Shown piece by piece: positions 26,583 to 35,446 of a stretch of DNA of 64,000 nucleotides (the stretch's first letter is position 1; each line of letters begins with the position of its first letter). The notes beneath the pieces were generated by a model. It worked only from the letters and a program-made list of their open reading frames with translations. It did no database searches and was not told the DNA's origin. The stretch is from the NCBI GenBank assembly GCA_903884945.1, contig CAISGR010000235.1:18090-82089 (forward strand), in the 5' to 3' direction. The translations under genes and the position numbers were made by a program. The stretch is from an uncultured bacterium. GTDB lineage: Bacteria; Pseudomonadota; Alphaproteobacteria; Sphingomonadales; Sphingomonadaceae.

Positions 26583-27158
26583 ATGCTCAATGATCTCAGC
26601 AGCCCGCTCGCGCTTCTTTCCACCCGCCGCTCGGGCAAGCCGCGCGATCTCGTCGCGCCCGGGCCCGATGCCGGCCAGCTCGCGCGGATGCTGGAAATCG
26701 CGGCCCGCACGCCCGACCATGGCAAGCTGGCCCCGTGGCGCTTCGTGGTCGTGCCGGCCGATCGCCGCGACGCCTTTGCCGACCTGCTGACGACTGCCTA
26801 TCGCGTCGGGCGGCCCGCGGCGGCGCGGCTCGAGATCGAGGCGGTCGAGCAATTCGCCCGCCAGGCGCCGGCCCTGGTGGTGGTGCTGTCGTCGCCGCGG
26901 CTCGAAAGCCATATCCCGCTATGGGAGCAGGAGCTCTCGGCGGGCGCCGCCTGCATGAACCTGCTCCATGCCGCACATGCCTCGGGCTTCGCCGGCGGAT
27001 GGCTCACCGGCTGGGCCGCCTATGACGATTCGGTGCGCGACGCGTTCGGGGCCGCGCCCGAGAAAATCGTTGGTTTCGTGTTTATCGGTACCCCTTCGCG
27101 GCCGCTGGAGGAGCGCCCGCGTCCGGAATCGGACAAAATTGTCCGATACTGGACATAG
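26583..27158 (+). CDS. nitroreductase-family protein (YdjA-like)
   Basis: About 191 residues of an FMN-dependent nitroreductase of the minimal YdjA type. The N-terminal LLSTRRSGKPRDLVAPGPD and the AARTPDHGKLAPWRFVVV stretch carry the FMN phosphate-binding residues, and SAGAACMNLLHAAHASGFAGGWLTGW is the conserved core. The natural substrate of the group is unknown; it is often placed among general reductases of quinones and nitroaromatics. Two ATGs at 26574 and 26583 are possible; the second is closer to known family starts. The end of this gene lies inside the dyad cluster that precedes the GntR gene. Confidence 0.87.
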   Translation: MLNDLSSPLALLSTRRSGKPRDLVAPGPDAGQLARMLEIAARTPDHGKLAPWRFVVVPADRRDAFADLLTTAYRVGRPAAARLEIEAVEQFARQAPALVVVLSSPRLESHIPLWEQELSAGAACMNLLHAAHASGFAGGWLTGWAAYDDSVRDAFGAAPEKIVGFVFIGTPSRPLEERPRPESDKIVRYWT

Positions 27159-27195
27159 TATTGGACTTACCGCCGAATCGGTGTATTAGGGTAGC
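27121..27195 (+). promoter_or_regulatory. promoter and probable autoregulatory operator of the GntR gene
   Basis: TTGGAC (27161-27166), 17 bases, then TATTAG (27184-27189) make a good sigma-70 promoter, and the -10 ends six bases before the ATG at 27196, so the transcript should be leaderless. ATACT (27146-27150) and AGTAT (27157-27161) form a dyad touching the -35; GGACAA-AA-TTGTCC (27131-27144) and two GTCC-N6-GGAC units overlap upstream. Confidence 0.6.
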
Positions 27196-27552
27196 ATGAC
27201 AGCCTTGAACAGCGACGACAGCCCGGTTTACATCAAGCTGCGCGGTACGATTTCGGCGGCGATCCTGCGCGGCGAGTATCGCGCGGGCGATCAGCTCCCC
27301 TCGGTCCGGGCGCTGGCCGCCGAGCATGGCGCCAACCCGCTGACCGTTGCCAAGGCCTATCAGAGCTTTCAGGACGACGGCTATGTCGAGGTCCGTCGCG
27401 GCGTCGGCATGTTCGTGCTGCCCGGCGCGGCCGAGAAGCTTCGCCTCGCCGAGCGCGAGCATTTCATCCGCGACAGCTGGCCGCGCATCCGCGCGCACAT
27501 CAAGCTGCTCGGGCTCGACACCGAGGAACTGCTGGAGCGCGAAGGCGCCTGA
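27196..27552 (+). CDS. short GntR-family regulator (YtrA type)
   Basis: 118 residues. An N-terminal winged helix of the GntR type is clear: YIKLRGTISAAILRGEYRAGDQLPSVRALAAEHGANPLTVAKAYQSFQDDGYVEVRRGVGMFV. Only about 40 residues follow, an amphipathic helix, which is the YtrA subfamily layout without a ligand-binding domain of its own. YtrA regulators normally sit beside an ABC transporter they control; none is here, so it is an orphan. The promoter has a dyad at the -35 and would give a leaderless mRNA, suggesting autorepression. Confidence 0.92.
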   Translation: MTALNSDDSPVYIKLRGTISAAILRGEYRAGDQLPSVRALAAEHGANPLTVAKAYQSFQDDGYVEVRRGVGMFVLPGAAEKLRLAEREHFIRDSWPRIRAHIKLLGLDTEELLEREGA

Positions 27553-27588
27553 CGCGCCGGCGCCCCATCCCTTCCGGGACGGGGATCT

Positions 27589-29313
27589 TCAGGCGGCGAA
27601 CATCTCCGCCGGGATTGAATAGAGCAGCTCGGCCCTGGCCATCGCCGCTGCCTTCAGCCCCATCGCCTCGGGCACGATCTGCTCCACATAGAAGCGCGCC
27701 GATGCGGTCTTCATCGCGAGGAAGGCGGGATCGCCTGCGCTCGTGGCCGCGATCCGGCCCTGCCGCTCCATCAGCCAGCCGCATACGGCGGTCGAGAGCA
27801 TCGTCAGGAACGGGTAGCTCGCCGCCAGCCGGTCGTCGGCATCGCGCGTCATCAGGTCGCGGCCGATCGCCTCGCACGCGTCGATCAGCGCGACCAGCCC
27901 GGCATCCGCCGCCTCGGCGCGCATGTCGGCGATCAGCCGCGCGAACGCGCCGCCATTGTCGAGCCCGAGCTTGCGCCCGACCAGATCGGCAGCCTGGATG
28001 CCGTTGGTGCCCTCATAGATCGGCGTGATCCGGGCATCGCGGAAGAACTGGGCGGCCCCGGTCTCCTCGATATAGCCCATGCCGCCATGCACCTGCACGC
28101 CGATGGAGCTGACCTCGCAGCCGATATCGGTGCCATGCGCCTTGGCCAGCGGAGTCAGCAGGTCGAGCCGGTCCTGCGCGCCGGGCTCGCCCAGCGTCGC
28201 GCGGTCGACATGGCCCGCGGCATAATAGACCAGCGCGCGCGCCGCCTGGGTCTGCGCCTTCATCCGCAGCAGCATGCGGCGGACATCGGGATGCTCAATG
28301 ATCGCCACCGAGTCGCGGCTCGGCGACCCGGCGCGCGCCGACTGGATGCGGTCGCGGGCATAGCCTATCGCCGCCTGGGTCGCGCGCTCGGCGACCTGCG
28401 CGCCCTGTAGCCCGACATTGAGCCGGGCATTGTTCATCATCGTGAACATCGCGCGGATGCCGCCCAGCTCCTCGCCGATCAGCTCGCCGACGCAATCGTC
28501 ATTGTCGCCGAAGCTCAGCACGCAGGTCGGCGAGGCATGCAGGCCCATCTTGTGCTCGATCGAGACGACCCGGACATCGTTGAACGCGCCGGGGTTGCCG
28601 TCCGCGTCGAGCCGGTATTTCGGCACCAGGAACAGCGAGATACCCTTGGTCCCCGGCGGGGCATCGGGGGTGCGCGCGAGGACGAGGTGGACGATGTTCG
28701 GCGCCATGTCATGGTCGCCGAACGAGATGAAGATCTTGGTGCCCTTGATGCTCCAGCTGCCGTCGCCGCGCGGCTCGGCGCGGGTGCGCAGCGCGCCGAC
28801 ATCGGAGCCGGCCTGGGGTTCGGTGAGGTTCATCGTTCCCGTCCACTCGCCGGTGGCGAGCTTCGGCAGGTAGAGCGCCTGCTGCGCCGGGCTGCCATGA
28901 TGGCCGAGCGCCTCGATCGCGCCGACCGTCAGCGTCGGGGCAAGCGCGAAGCCCATGTTCGCGGCGCCCAGCGTATCGAGCACCGCCGTCTGGATCGCGA
29001 AGGGCAGGCCCTGGCCGCCATGCGCCTCGGGCACGCCGATCGTGCCCCAGCCGCCCTCGACATAGTCGCGATAGGCCTTGGCATAGCCCTCGGGCATCAC
29101 CACGCCCTCGGGGGTCCATCGCGCGCCGACGGTGTCGCCCTCGCGCAGCAGCGGCGCCCATTCGCCCGCGGCGAAATCCCCGATGCCTTCGAGCACGGCC
29201 TCGACCACGTCGCTGCTCGCGGCGGCGAAGCGGTCGCTTTCGGCAAGGGCGCCGATGCCCACGACATGGTCGAGGACGAAGCGCTGATCGGCGGTCGGGG
29301 CGGTAAAGGTCAT
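27589..29313 (-). CDS. acyl-CoA dehydrogenase (DmdC-like, long form)
   Basis: FAD enzyme that introduces the 2,3-double bond in acyl-CoA. 574 residues, longer than classical 380-residue members and with the C-terminal extension of the DmdC/AidB-like branch. Landmarks: GGWGTIGVPEAHGGQGLP, MNLTEPQAGSDVGALRTRAEP (FAD-binding), VQVHGGMGYIEETGAAQFFRDARITPIYEGTNGIQAADLVGRKL. The substrate is unknown; many such genes are labelled methylthiopropionyl-CoA dehydrogenase only by similarity. ATG 29313 has AGGAAGAG upstream. Divergent from the Sua5 gene with 43 bases between. Confidence 0.92.
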   Translation of the reverse strand: MTFTAPTADQRFVLDHVVGIGALAESDRFAAASSDVVEAVLEGIGDFAAGEWAPLLREGDTVGARWTPEGVVMPEGYAKAYRDYVEGGWGTIGVPEAHGGQGLPFAIQTAVLDTLGAANMGFALAPTLTVGAIEALGHHGSPAQQALYLPKLATGEWTGTMNLTEPQAGSDVGALRTRAEPRGDGSWSIKGTKIFISFGDHDMAPNIVHLVLARTPDAPPGTKGISLFLVPKYRLDADGNPGAFNDVRVVSIEHKMGLHASPTCVLSFGDNDDCVGELIGEELGGIRAMFTMMNNARLNVGLQGAQVAERATQAAIGYARDRIQSARAGSPSRDSVAIIEHPDVRRMLLRMKAQTQAARALVYYAAGHVDRATLGEPGAQDRLDLLTPLAKAHGTDIGCEVSSIGVQVHGGMGYIEETGAAQFFRDARITPIYEGTNGIQAADLVGRKLGLDNGGAFARLIADMRAEAADAGLVALIDACEAIGRDLMTRDADDRLAASYPFLTMLSTAVCGWLMERQGRIAATSAGDPAFLAMKTASARFYVEQIVPEAMGLKAAAMARAELLYSIPAEMFAA

Positions 29314-29356
29314 GATATTTCTCTTCCTGCGGTCGCGCGCGCTATAGCCCCGTGTG

Positions 29357-30322
29357 ATGAGCCCACCAAACCCGCCGATCACCACCCGAACCTTACCCTA
29401 CGGCGAGGCCGCGATCAGCGCGGCGGCCGCGACGATCGCGGCCGGCGGCGTGGTCGCGATCCCGACCGAGACGGTCTATGGGCTCGCTGCCGACGCGACT
29501 GATTCGCGCGCGGTCGCAGGCGTCTATGCCGCCAAGGGCCGGCCGAGCTTCAATCCGCTGATCGTCCATGTGCTCGATCGCGCCGCGGCGGAGCGGATCG
29601 CGTCGTTCGACGCTGCCGCCGGCGCCCTGGCCGATGCCTTCTGGCCGGGCCCGCTGACGCTGGTCCTGCCGCTCCGGCCCGATGCCGGCATCGCCCCGCT
29701 GGTGACGGCGGGGCTCGACACGATCGCGATCCGCGTGCCGGCGCACCGCGCGATGCGCGCGCTGCTCGCAGCGACCGGCAAGCCCCTGGCGGCGCCATCG
29801 GCCAATGCCAGCGGCGCGATCAGCCCGACCCGGGCCGAGCATGTGCTGGCGAGCCTCGGCGGGCGGATTCCGCTGATCGTCGATGACGGGGCGACCGCCG
29901 CCGGGCTGGAATCGACCATCGTGATGACGGGCGAGACCATGCGCATCCTGCGTCCCGGGCCGATCACCGGCGAGGCCGTCGCTGCCTGCCTGCCGGGGAT
30001 GGCGCTGGCCGCCGCGCCAGCCGGCAAGGCGCCCGTCACTGCGCCCGGGCAGCTCGAAAGCCATTATGCGCCGGGCAAACCGCTGCGGATCAATGTAAAT
30101 TCTTGTAGCGACGATGAGTGGATGATCGGCTTCGGCGCGATCGGCGGAGACGATACGCTGTCTGCGACGGGCGACCTGACAGAAGCCGCAGCCGCCCTGT
30201 TTTCAGCACTTTACCGGGCGGATGCCTCGCCCAAGCCGCGGCTGGCGATCGCCCCGGTTCCCGAAACCGGCCTAGGGATCGCGATCAACGACCGGCTGCG
30301 CCGCGCCGCACATCGCGACTGA
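29357..30322 (+). CDS. L-threonylcarbamoyladenylate synthase (Sua5 type)
   Basis: Makes the threonylcarbamoyl-AMP used for the t6A37 modification of ANN-decoding tRNAs. 321 residues: an N-terminal YrdC domain ([69 protein letters not shown]) and a C-terminal Sua5 domain ([17 protein letters not shown]), so the long Sua5 form and not the short TsaC. A GTG three bases upstream is also possible. Single gene. Confidence 0.95.
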   Translation: MSPPNPPITTRTLPYGEAAISAAAATIAAGGVVAIPTETVYGLAADATDSRAVAGVYAAKGRPSFNPLIVHVLDRAAAERIASFDAAAGALADAFWPGPLTLVLPLRPDAGIAPLVTAGLDTIAIRVPAHRAMRALLAATGKPLAAPSANASGAISPTRAEHVLASLGGRIPLIVDDGATAAGLESTIVMTGETMRILRPGPITGEAVAACLPGMALAAAPAGKAPVTAPGQLESHYAPGKPLRINVNSCSDDEWMIGFGAIGGDDTLSATGDLTEAAAALFSALYRADASPKPRLAIAPVPETGLGIAINDRLRRAAHRD

Positions 30323-30328
30323 CGTCTT

Positions 30329-30340
30329 TACGGCGCCGTA
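30329..30340. promoter_or_regulatory. 12-bp palindrome upstream of aqpZ
   Basis: TACGGCGCCGTA is a perfect palindrome 50 bases before the aqpZ start and 7 bases after the Sua5 stop. It could be an operator, but no regulator is implied and chance palindromes are common in this base composition. Confidence 0.25.
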
Positions 30341-30389
30341 CCGGCCGCTAGCCTCCCCGCCACGACTCGCAACGAGGAGGGGAAGCATC

Positions 30390-31121
30390 ATGACGAACAC
30401 GCAGCGAGGGCTCGCGGAGTTTCTCGGCACATTCTGGCTGGTCTTTGGCGGCTGCGGCAGCGCAGTGCTGGCGGCGGCCTTTCCCAATGTCGGTATCGGC
30501 CTGGCGGGTGTGTCGCTCGCCTTCGGCCTGACCGTGCTCACCATGGCCTATTCGATCGGCCATATCTCGGGCTGCCACCTCAACCCGGCCGTTACCGTCG
30601 GGCTATGGGCCGGCGGGCGCTTCCCGGGCAGGGATATCCCGCTCTATGTCGTCGCACAGGTGCTGGGCGCGGTCGCCGCCGCCTATCTGCTCTATTTCGT
30701 CGCGAGCGGCGCACCCGGCTTTGCGCTTCCGGCCAACGGGCTCGCGGTGAACGGCTTCGACGCGCAGTCGCCGGGCCATTACTCGCTGGTCGCCGGCCTG
30801 GTGATCGAGGTCGTGCTGACCTTCTTCTTCCTGCTGGTGATCATGGGATCGACCGACACCCGCGCGCCCGCCGGCTTTGCGCCGATCGCGATCGGCCTGG
30901 CGCTCACCCTGATCCATCTGATCAGCATCCCGGTGACCAACACCTCGGTCAACCCGGCGCGCAGCACCGGCCCGGCGCTGGTCGTGGGCGGGCTGGCACT
31001 ACAGCAGCTCTGGCTGTTCTGGCTCGCCCCGATCCTGGGCGGCGTGCTCGGCGGCCTGGCCTACAAGACGCTCGGTGCGGATGCCTCGGTCAAGCCGCCG
31101 ATCGAGGGCGACGCGCTCTGA
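30390..31121 (+). CDS. aqpZ: aquaporin Z
   Basis: Water channel of the inner membrane. 243 residues with six membrane helices and the two half-helix NPA motifs ([19 protein letters not shown] and [17 protein letters not shown]). The R after the second NPA and the narrow-pore residues fit a water channel rather than a glycerol facilitator. A strong ribosome site (GAGGAGGGG) precedes ATG 30390. Single gene with its own upstream region. Confidence 0.96.
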   Translation: MTNTQRGLAEFLGTFWLVFGGCGSAVLAAAFPNVGIGLAGVSLAFGLTVLTMAYSIGHISGCHLNPAVTVGLWAGGRFPGRDIPLYVVAQVLGAVAAAYLLYFVASGAPGFALPANGLAVNGFDAQSPGHYSLVAGLVIEVVLTFFFLLVIMGSTDTRAPAGFAPIAIGLALTLIHLISIPVTNTSVNPARSTGPALVVGGLALQQLWLFWLAPILGGVLGGLAYKTLGADASVKPPIEGDAL

Positions 31122-31142
31122 CGAGCGCCTCGCCCCGACGGG

Positions 31143-31691
31143 TCACGCGGCCGCTTCGGCCGCCTTCGAGCGGTTGGCGAAGCTCTTGCGGAGCTTCTGC
31201 AGCTTGGGGGGGATGACGGCCAGGCAATAGGGATTGCTCTGGCCTTCGCCTTCCCAATATTCCTGGTGATAGTCTTCGGCCGGATACCATGTGCCGAGCG
31301 GCTCGATCGACGTCACGATGGGCGCGGGCCAGTCAGCCGCGGCGCGCGCGATTGCGGCCTGCGCCTCTTCGCGCTGGTCGGCCGAATGCGGGAAGATCGC
31401 CGACCGATATTGCGTGCCGACGTCATTGCCCTGCCGGTTGAGCTGGGTCGGATCGTGGGTCGCGAAGAACATGTCGAGGATGTCGCCATAGCGCACCTGA
31501 TCCGTATCGAACGTCACCCGGATCGCTTCGGCATGGCCCGTGTCGCCCCGGCAGACCTGCTTGTAGGTCGGGTTGGGCACGGTGCCGCCGATATAGCCGC
31601 TCTCGACCTTCTCGACGCCGATCACGTCCTTGAACACCGCCTCGGTGCACCAGAAACACCCGCCCGCCAGCGTTGCGACTTCGCTTGCCAT
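31143..31691 (-). CDS. msrA: peptide methionine-S-sulfoxide reductase
   Basis: Reduces methionine S-sulfoxide in oxidised proteins. 182 residues. The catalytic cysteine is C12 in [12 protein letters not shown]; the family blocks [34 protein letters not shown] and AEDYHQEYW are all present, and a second cysteine in NPYCLAV could resolve the disulphide. No signal peptide, so cytoplasmic. Convergent with aqpZ. Confidence 0.97.
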   Translation of the reverse strand: MASEVATLAGGCFWCTEAVFKDVIGVEKVESGYIGGTVPNPTYKQVCRGDTGHAEAIRVTFDTDQVRYGDILDMFFATHDPTQLNRQGNDVGTQYRSAIFPHSADQREEAQAAIARAAADWPAPIVTSIEPLGTWYPAEDYHQEYWEGEGQSNPYCLAVIPPKLQKLRKSFANRSKAAEAAA

Positions 31692-31753
31692 AGTACCGCT
31701 CCTGTCTTGAATGCTTCCTTAGATAGGAGCGGCGGCGGCGGAGACAATCGGCG

Positions 31754-33913
31754 CTACAGGCTGAAGCGCAGCGTTGCCCGGATGTCGCGGCCCGCCAGCG
31801 GCGCGAAATCCTTGAGGAAGCTCGCGGCGCGCCGGGCATCGACGTCGAAGATGTTGTTGGCCGTGAGCATCAGCGTGGTCTTGTTGTCCTTGCCGAACGG
31901 GCTGAAGCCGATCGAGGCGTTGACCATGGTATAGCCGGCGGTGGGCGTCTCGAACGCCGCGATCCGGTTCTGCTCGAATACATGCTCCAGCTCGATCCGG
32001 CCGTTGAGCGTGTCGCCCTGCGCCTCGATGCCGCCGAGCACGCGCATCGGCGGGATGCGCGGCACCGGCCCCTGGTCGACGATCGAGGCATGGACATAGT
32101 CGCCCAGCGCATCGGCGTTGATCTTGTAGCCGCCGATCCGCGCAAGCACGACCGATCCCTCGGCTTCGACGCCGTAATAGGTGGCATCGGCCTGGATCGA
32201 CTGGAAGCAGGGAAAGTCGACCGTCCGGCCGCTCGGCGCCGCCGCGGCCGCGCAGACTGACTGGGCGACCTGGACCTCGGCGATATAGTTGGTGAAGCGG
32301 TTGTAATAGGCCGACGCGTCGAAGCTGAAACCCTTGTCGTGCGCGTGCAGCGTGCCTTCCAATCCCCAGCTCTTCTCCAGCTTGAAGTCGGGATTGCCCA
32401 GTTCATAGGCCTGGGTGCCGGCATGCGCGCCGTTGGCGAACAGTTCCTCGGCCGAGGGCGCGCGTTCGGTGCGCGACAGGTTCAGGCCGATCCGGATCAC
32501 GTCGCTGAGCCCGTAGGAGGCGCCGACCGACCCGGACAGGGCCTCGAAGTGCCGCTTGCCGGCGAAGAAGCGGAGATCGTCGAGTGGCGTCCGCGCGGCC
32601 ACATCGCTCAGTTCGTAGCGCAATCCGGCCTCGGCCTTGAACCTGCCGAGATCGAGCTGCTGCAGCGTGAACAGACCGGTCTGGTTGGTCTCGTTCTTGG
32701 GCAGGAAGGCCTCGTCGCCGACCACGTTGAACACCCGGTTGAAATACTGGACGCCGGAAGCGCCCTGCCAGCCGCCGCGATTGCTCTGGACCAGTTCGAG
32801 CCGCGCCTCGGTGCCGTTGTTGTAGAAGGCGGTGCCGACCGTCCCGTCCGGTGCCAGCTCGAAATGGCGATAGGTGGCATGGCCGGCGCGAAGGCGGATC
32901 TTGTCGAGGAAGCCGCCGCCGGTCTCGACTTCGCCGCGCAGGTCGAACCGGTTCTGGACGATGTCGAGCCGCGGGGCCTCCTGGCCCTCGTCGGGCAGGG
33001 TAGCATAGCGGATCGGCACGCCGTACACGCTGTCATAATGGCTGTAGGAGACGCCCAGGCTGCCGGTGTCGGTGATCAGCGCGGCGCCGAAGCCGGCCGT
33101 CCAGGTCTTGGCCGCCGAATTGGGCAGCGTTCCCTTGACGGCGGCATTGGCCGCATAATCGATCGGATCCTCGCCCGGGGCCGGGGTGGGCGCCGGGAGC
33201 AGGCTGGTCGCGAGCGCTTCCGCCCGCCGCTGCGCGGTCAGCGCATAGCCGCCGATATGGAGGTCGTCGCTCTTCGAATAGGAGCCATCGGCATGCAGGA
33301 CGAAATGCTCGCCCACCGCGACGTCGCCGGCGGCCCCCAGCGTCCGCTCGTTCGCCGCAGAGCCATAGGTCGCGATGCCGTCGAACCGATAGCCCTTGGC
33401 CGGCACGGCACGCGGGATGCGCGTGTCGATCACGTTCACCACGCCGCCGACGGCCGAGGAGCCGAACAGCAGCGCGGAGGGCCCGCGCAGCACCTCGATC
33501 CGCTCCGCCAGCAGCGGATCGATGATCACGGCATGGTCGACCGAGGTGTTCGAGACGTCGATCGAGCCGATCCCGTCGGTCAGCACGCGCACGCGCTCGC
33601 CCTGGAACCCGCGCAGGATCGGGCGCGATGCGCTCGGCCCGAACGAGGTCGCGGACACGCCCGGCTGCTTGGCCAGGGTCTCGCCGATCGTCGGCTTGAG
33701 GTCGCGGGTGAGCTCGGCACCGGTCACCACCGAGGTGCCGGAGAGTACATCGGTTTCGCTCTGCCGGAACGGGGCGGTGACGATCACCTCATGCGACTGG
33801 TCAGTCGAGGAGGTCGGGCCGTCTGCGCTGGACGATGCCGCTACCTCCTGCCCGAACGCCGGCCCGGCGATCATCAACGAGGCACCGGCAAGCAGGGCGA
33901 TCTTAAGCGGCAT
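31754..33913 (-). CDS. TonB-dependent outer-membrane receptor, ZnuD-like
   Basis: About 719 residues: signal peptide (MPLKIALLAGASLMIAGPAFGQ), TonB box region (HEVIVTAPF), plug domain (LAKQPGVSATSFGPSASRPILRGFQGERVRVLTDGIGSIDVSNTSVDHA, IEVLRGPSALLFGSSAVGGVVNVID) and a beta barrel ending in a terminal phenylalanine-leucine (TLRFSL). The plug text and the SYSHYDSVYGVPIRY element resemble the zinc/haem receptor ZnuD group, but the histidine-rich loop of neisserial ZnuD is absent, so the ligand is uncertain. ATG 33913 is chosen to give a clean signal peptide. No regulator sits beside it; no convincing Zur box was seen. Confidence 0.88.
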   Translation of the reverse strand: MPLKIALLAGASLMIAGPAFGQEVAASSSADGPTSSTDQSHEVIVTAPFRQSETDVLSGTSVVTGAELTRDLKPTIGETLAKQPGVSATSFGPSASRPILRGFQGERVRVLTDGIGSIDVSNTSVDHAVIIDPLLAERIEVLRGPSALLFGSSAVGGVVNVIDTRIPRAVPAKGYRFDGIATYGSAANERTLGAAGDVAVGEHFVLHADGSYSKSDDLHIGGYALTAQRRAEALATSLLPAPTPAPGEDPIDYAANAAVKGTLPNSAAKTWTAGFGAALITDTGSLGVSYSHYDSVYGVPIRYATLPDEGQEAPRLDIVQNRFDLRGEVETGGGFLDKIRLRAGHATYRHFELAPDGTVGTAFYNNGTEARLELVQSNRGGWQGASGVQYFNRVFNVVGDEAFLPKNETNQTGLFTLQQLDLGRFKAEAGLRYELSDVAARTPLDDLRFFAGKRHFEALSGSVGASYGLSDVIRIGLNLSRTERAPSAEELFANGAHAGTQAYELGNPDFKLEKSWGLEGTLHAHDKGFSFDASAYYNRFTNYIAEVQVAQSVCAAAAAPSGRTVDFPCFQSIQADATYYGVEAEGSVVLARIGGYKINADALGDYVHASIVDQGPVPRIPPMRVLGGIEAQGDTLNGRIELEHVFEQNRIAAFETPTAGYTMVNASIGFSPFGKDNKTTLMLTANNIFDVDARRAASFLKDFAPLAGRDIRATLRFSL

Positions 33914-34083
33914 GGGGAGGCTCCAATGGACGATGGTGCGGCGCAATAGATGTGATGAGATAAAGTATCAAGACTGTTTCATCGCCTCCCGGGCACGACA
34001 CAGCCGCTCTTGCGTTGGCGAGCGATTCATTGCCCGCAGCTGAACGGCGGGCCTGATCCATGACTTTCAGCTAAATTGCGGCG

Positions 34084-34851
34084 TCATGTCGCGGCGGGGC
34101 GGATGACCGAGGCACCGGCGCGGCGAATCCGCGCCCAGGCGCCCAGCGCCCACCAGGCCAGCGCCCACAGCGTGCCGAAGCTCCAGCCGGCGAGCACGTC
34201 GCTCGGCCAGTGCACGCCCAGATAGACGCGGCTGAAGCCGACCGTGGTGACCAGGATCACCGCGCTCGCGAGGATGTAGAGGCGGGCGCGCCGCTCGGGC
34301 ACGATCTGCGCGATCAGCGAGGCAATGGTGAGATAGATGATCGCGCTGTTGGCGGCATGGCCGCTCGGGAAACTGGCCGAGGTGACCTGGACGAGGTGGT
34401 CCGTCAGTTCGGGCCGGGCGCGGCCGACCAGGGCCTTGGCGACGGCGACGGCGATCGAGCCGCTGATCGTGCCGCCGAGCACCAGCCACATGGTCAGCCA
34501 GTGGCGCTGCACCGCCAGGAACCCGGCGATGATGGTGACGGTGATCACCAGCACCGTTTCGCCGCCGAGCGCGGTCACGTCGATCATCGCCTGCTTCAGC
34601 CAGAGCGGACCGAGCGTGGCGCCGTGCATGGAGCCGTGGCGCATCGCCAGCAGGATGCGCCGGTCGAAATCGAATTGCAGGCCGCGGTCGATCAGCGTGC
34701 CGACCAGACCGAGCACCAGCACCGCCAGCGCCACCGCACCCGCGCCGATCATCAGCCAGGGCGGGTGCCGGATATCGTCCGGAAGCTGGCCGAGCGCGTC
34801 CGCACCTTCCGCATGGAGCGGGTCGTCGAGGCGGGGTTCTTCGGCCGTCAC
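34084..34851 (-). CDS. PAP2-family membrane phosphatase
   Basis: About 255 residues with six membrane segments. The three phosphatase motifs are intact: KALVGRARPELTD, ASFPSGHAANSA and SRVYLGVHWPSDVLAGW, with the two catalytic histidines. It would remove phosphate from a lipid such as undecaprenyl pyrophosphate or phosphatidate. A GTG at 34851, seven bases after the TetR stop, is the likely start although its GGAG is very close; a TTG at 34887 inside the TetR gene is the alternative. Last gene of the DUF4345-sulfatase-TetR operon. Confidence 0.87.
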   Translation of the reverse strand: MTAEEPRLDDPLHAEGADALGQLPDDIRHPPWLMIGAGAVALAVLVLGLVGTLIDRGLQFDFDRRILLAMRHGSMHGATLGPLWLKQAMIDVTALGGETVLVITVTIIAGFLAVQRHWLTMWLVLGGTISGSIAVAVAKALVGRARPELTDHLVQVTSASFPSGHAANSAIIYLTIASLIAQIVPERRARLYILASAVILVTTVGFSRVYLGVHWPSDVLAGWSFGTLWALAWWALGAWARIRRAGASVIRPAAT

Positions 34852-34858
34852 GCTCCGA

Positions 34859-35446
34859 TCAGTGAACGGGTTCGACCAGCCGATCAACCTGCGCCGTGAT
34901 CAGCGCGGCAGCCCGTTCCGCCGACAGGCCCTGCTCCATGCGCAGGCGCTGCCAGGTTTCGAAGCTCAGCAGCAGGTCGATCGCCTCGAAGACAAGCTCG
35001 TCCGCGGCGATCTGATCGGGCAGCACCGATTTCAGCCGCGCGCGCATCAGCGCCAGCGTCCGGGCATGTTCGGTCTGGATCGCCGCGGATTCGTGGCGGT
35101 GCGCGTCGGCGGCGCGCTTGAACGGCATCAGCCGTTCATAGGTCCCGAGGCGCCGCGCGATCGTCTCGCGCAATTGCCCGCGCCAGTCGCTCGCTTCGAA
35201 CGGGACGAGCCACATTTCATATTGGCGCGACAACCGTGCCGTCATCGCCGCATAGAGGCTCTCCATGTCCTTGAAGTGCCGGAATACGCTGCGCAGGCCG
35301 ACAGCGGCGCGCGCCGCGACCTGATCGGCGCTGGGGGTGATCTGGCCCTCGGCGACGAGCTGCAGCATCGCCGCGACGATCTTGTCGCGGCTCGTTTCGG
35401 ATCGCCTTCTGCGCCCGTCAGAGGAGGGCGCTGCGCGTTCGACCAT
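34859..35446 (-). CDS. TetR-family repressor of the sulfatase cluster
   Basis: 195 residues. N-terminal helix-turn-helix: SRDKIVAAMLQLVAEGQITPSADQVAARAAVGLRSVFRHFKDMESLYAAM, standard for TetR; the rest is a helical ligand-binding domain. ATG 35446 overlaps the sulfatase stop codon by one base (TGATG), so it is translated with the sulfatase. Two near-identical 27-bp dyads at 37540 and 42460 in front of this operon, the divergent operon and the dehalogenase operon are the probable binding sites. Inducer unknown; substrates or products of the sulfatases and dehalogenase are the natural guess. Confidence 0.92.
   Translation of the reverse strand: MVERAAPSSDGRRRRSETSRDKIVAAMLQLVAEGQITPSADQVAARAAVGLRSVFRHFKDMESLYAAMTARLSRQYEMWLVPFEASDWRGQLRETIARRLGTYERLMPFKRAADAHRHESAAIQTEHARTLALMRARLKSVLPDQIAADELVFEAIDLLLSFETWQRLRMEQGLSAERAAALITAQVDRLVEPVH

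Noticed and set aside
33914..33975. TGAT...ATCA imperfect dyad before the ZnuD-like receptor as a possible Zur box.
   Set aside because: Only about five of nine half-site positions match and it does not fit the usual Zur palindrome.
34851..34887. TTG at 34887 as start of the PAP2 protein.
   Set aside because: It lies inside the TetR gene with no good ribosome site; GTG 34851 after the stop is simpler, although its SD is close. Not fully settled.
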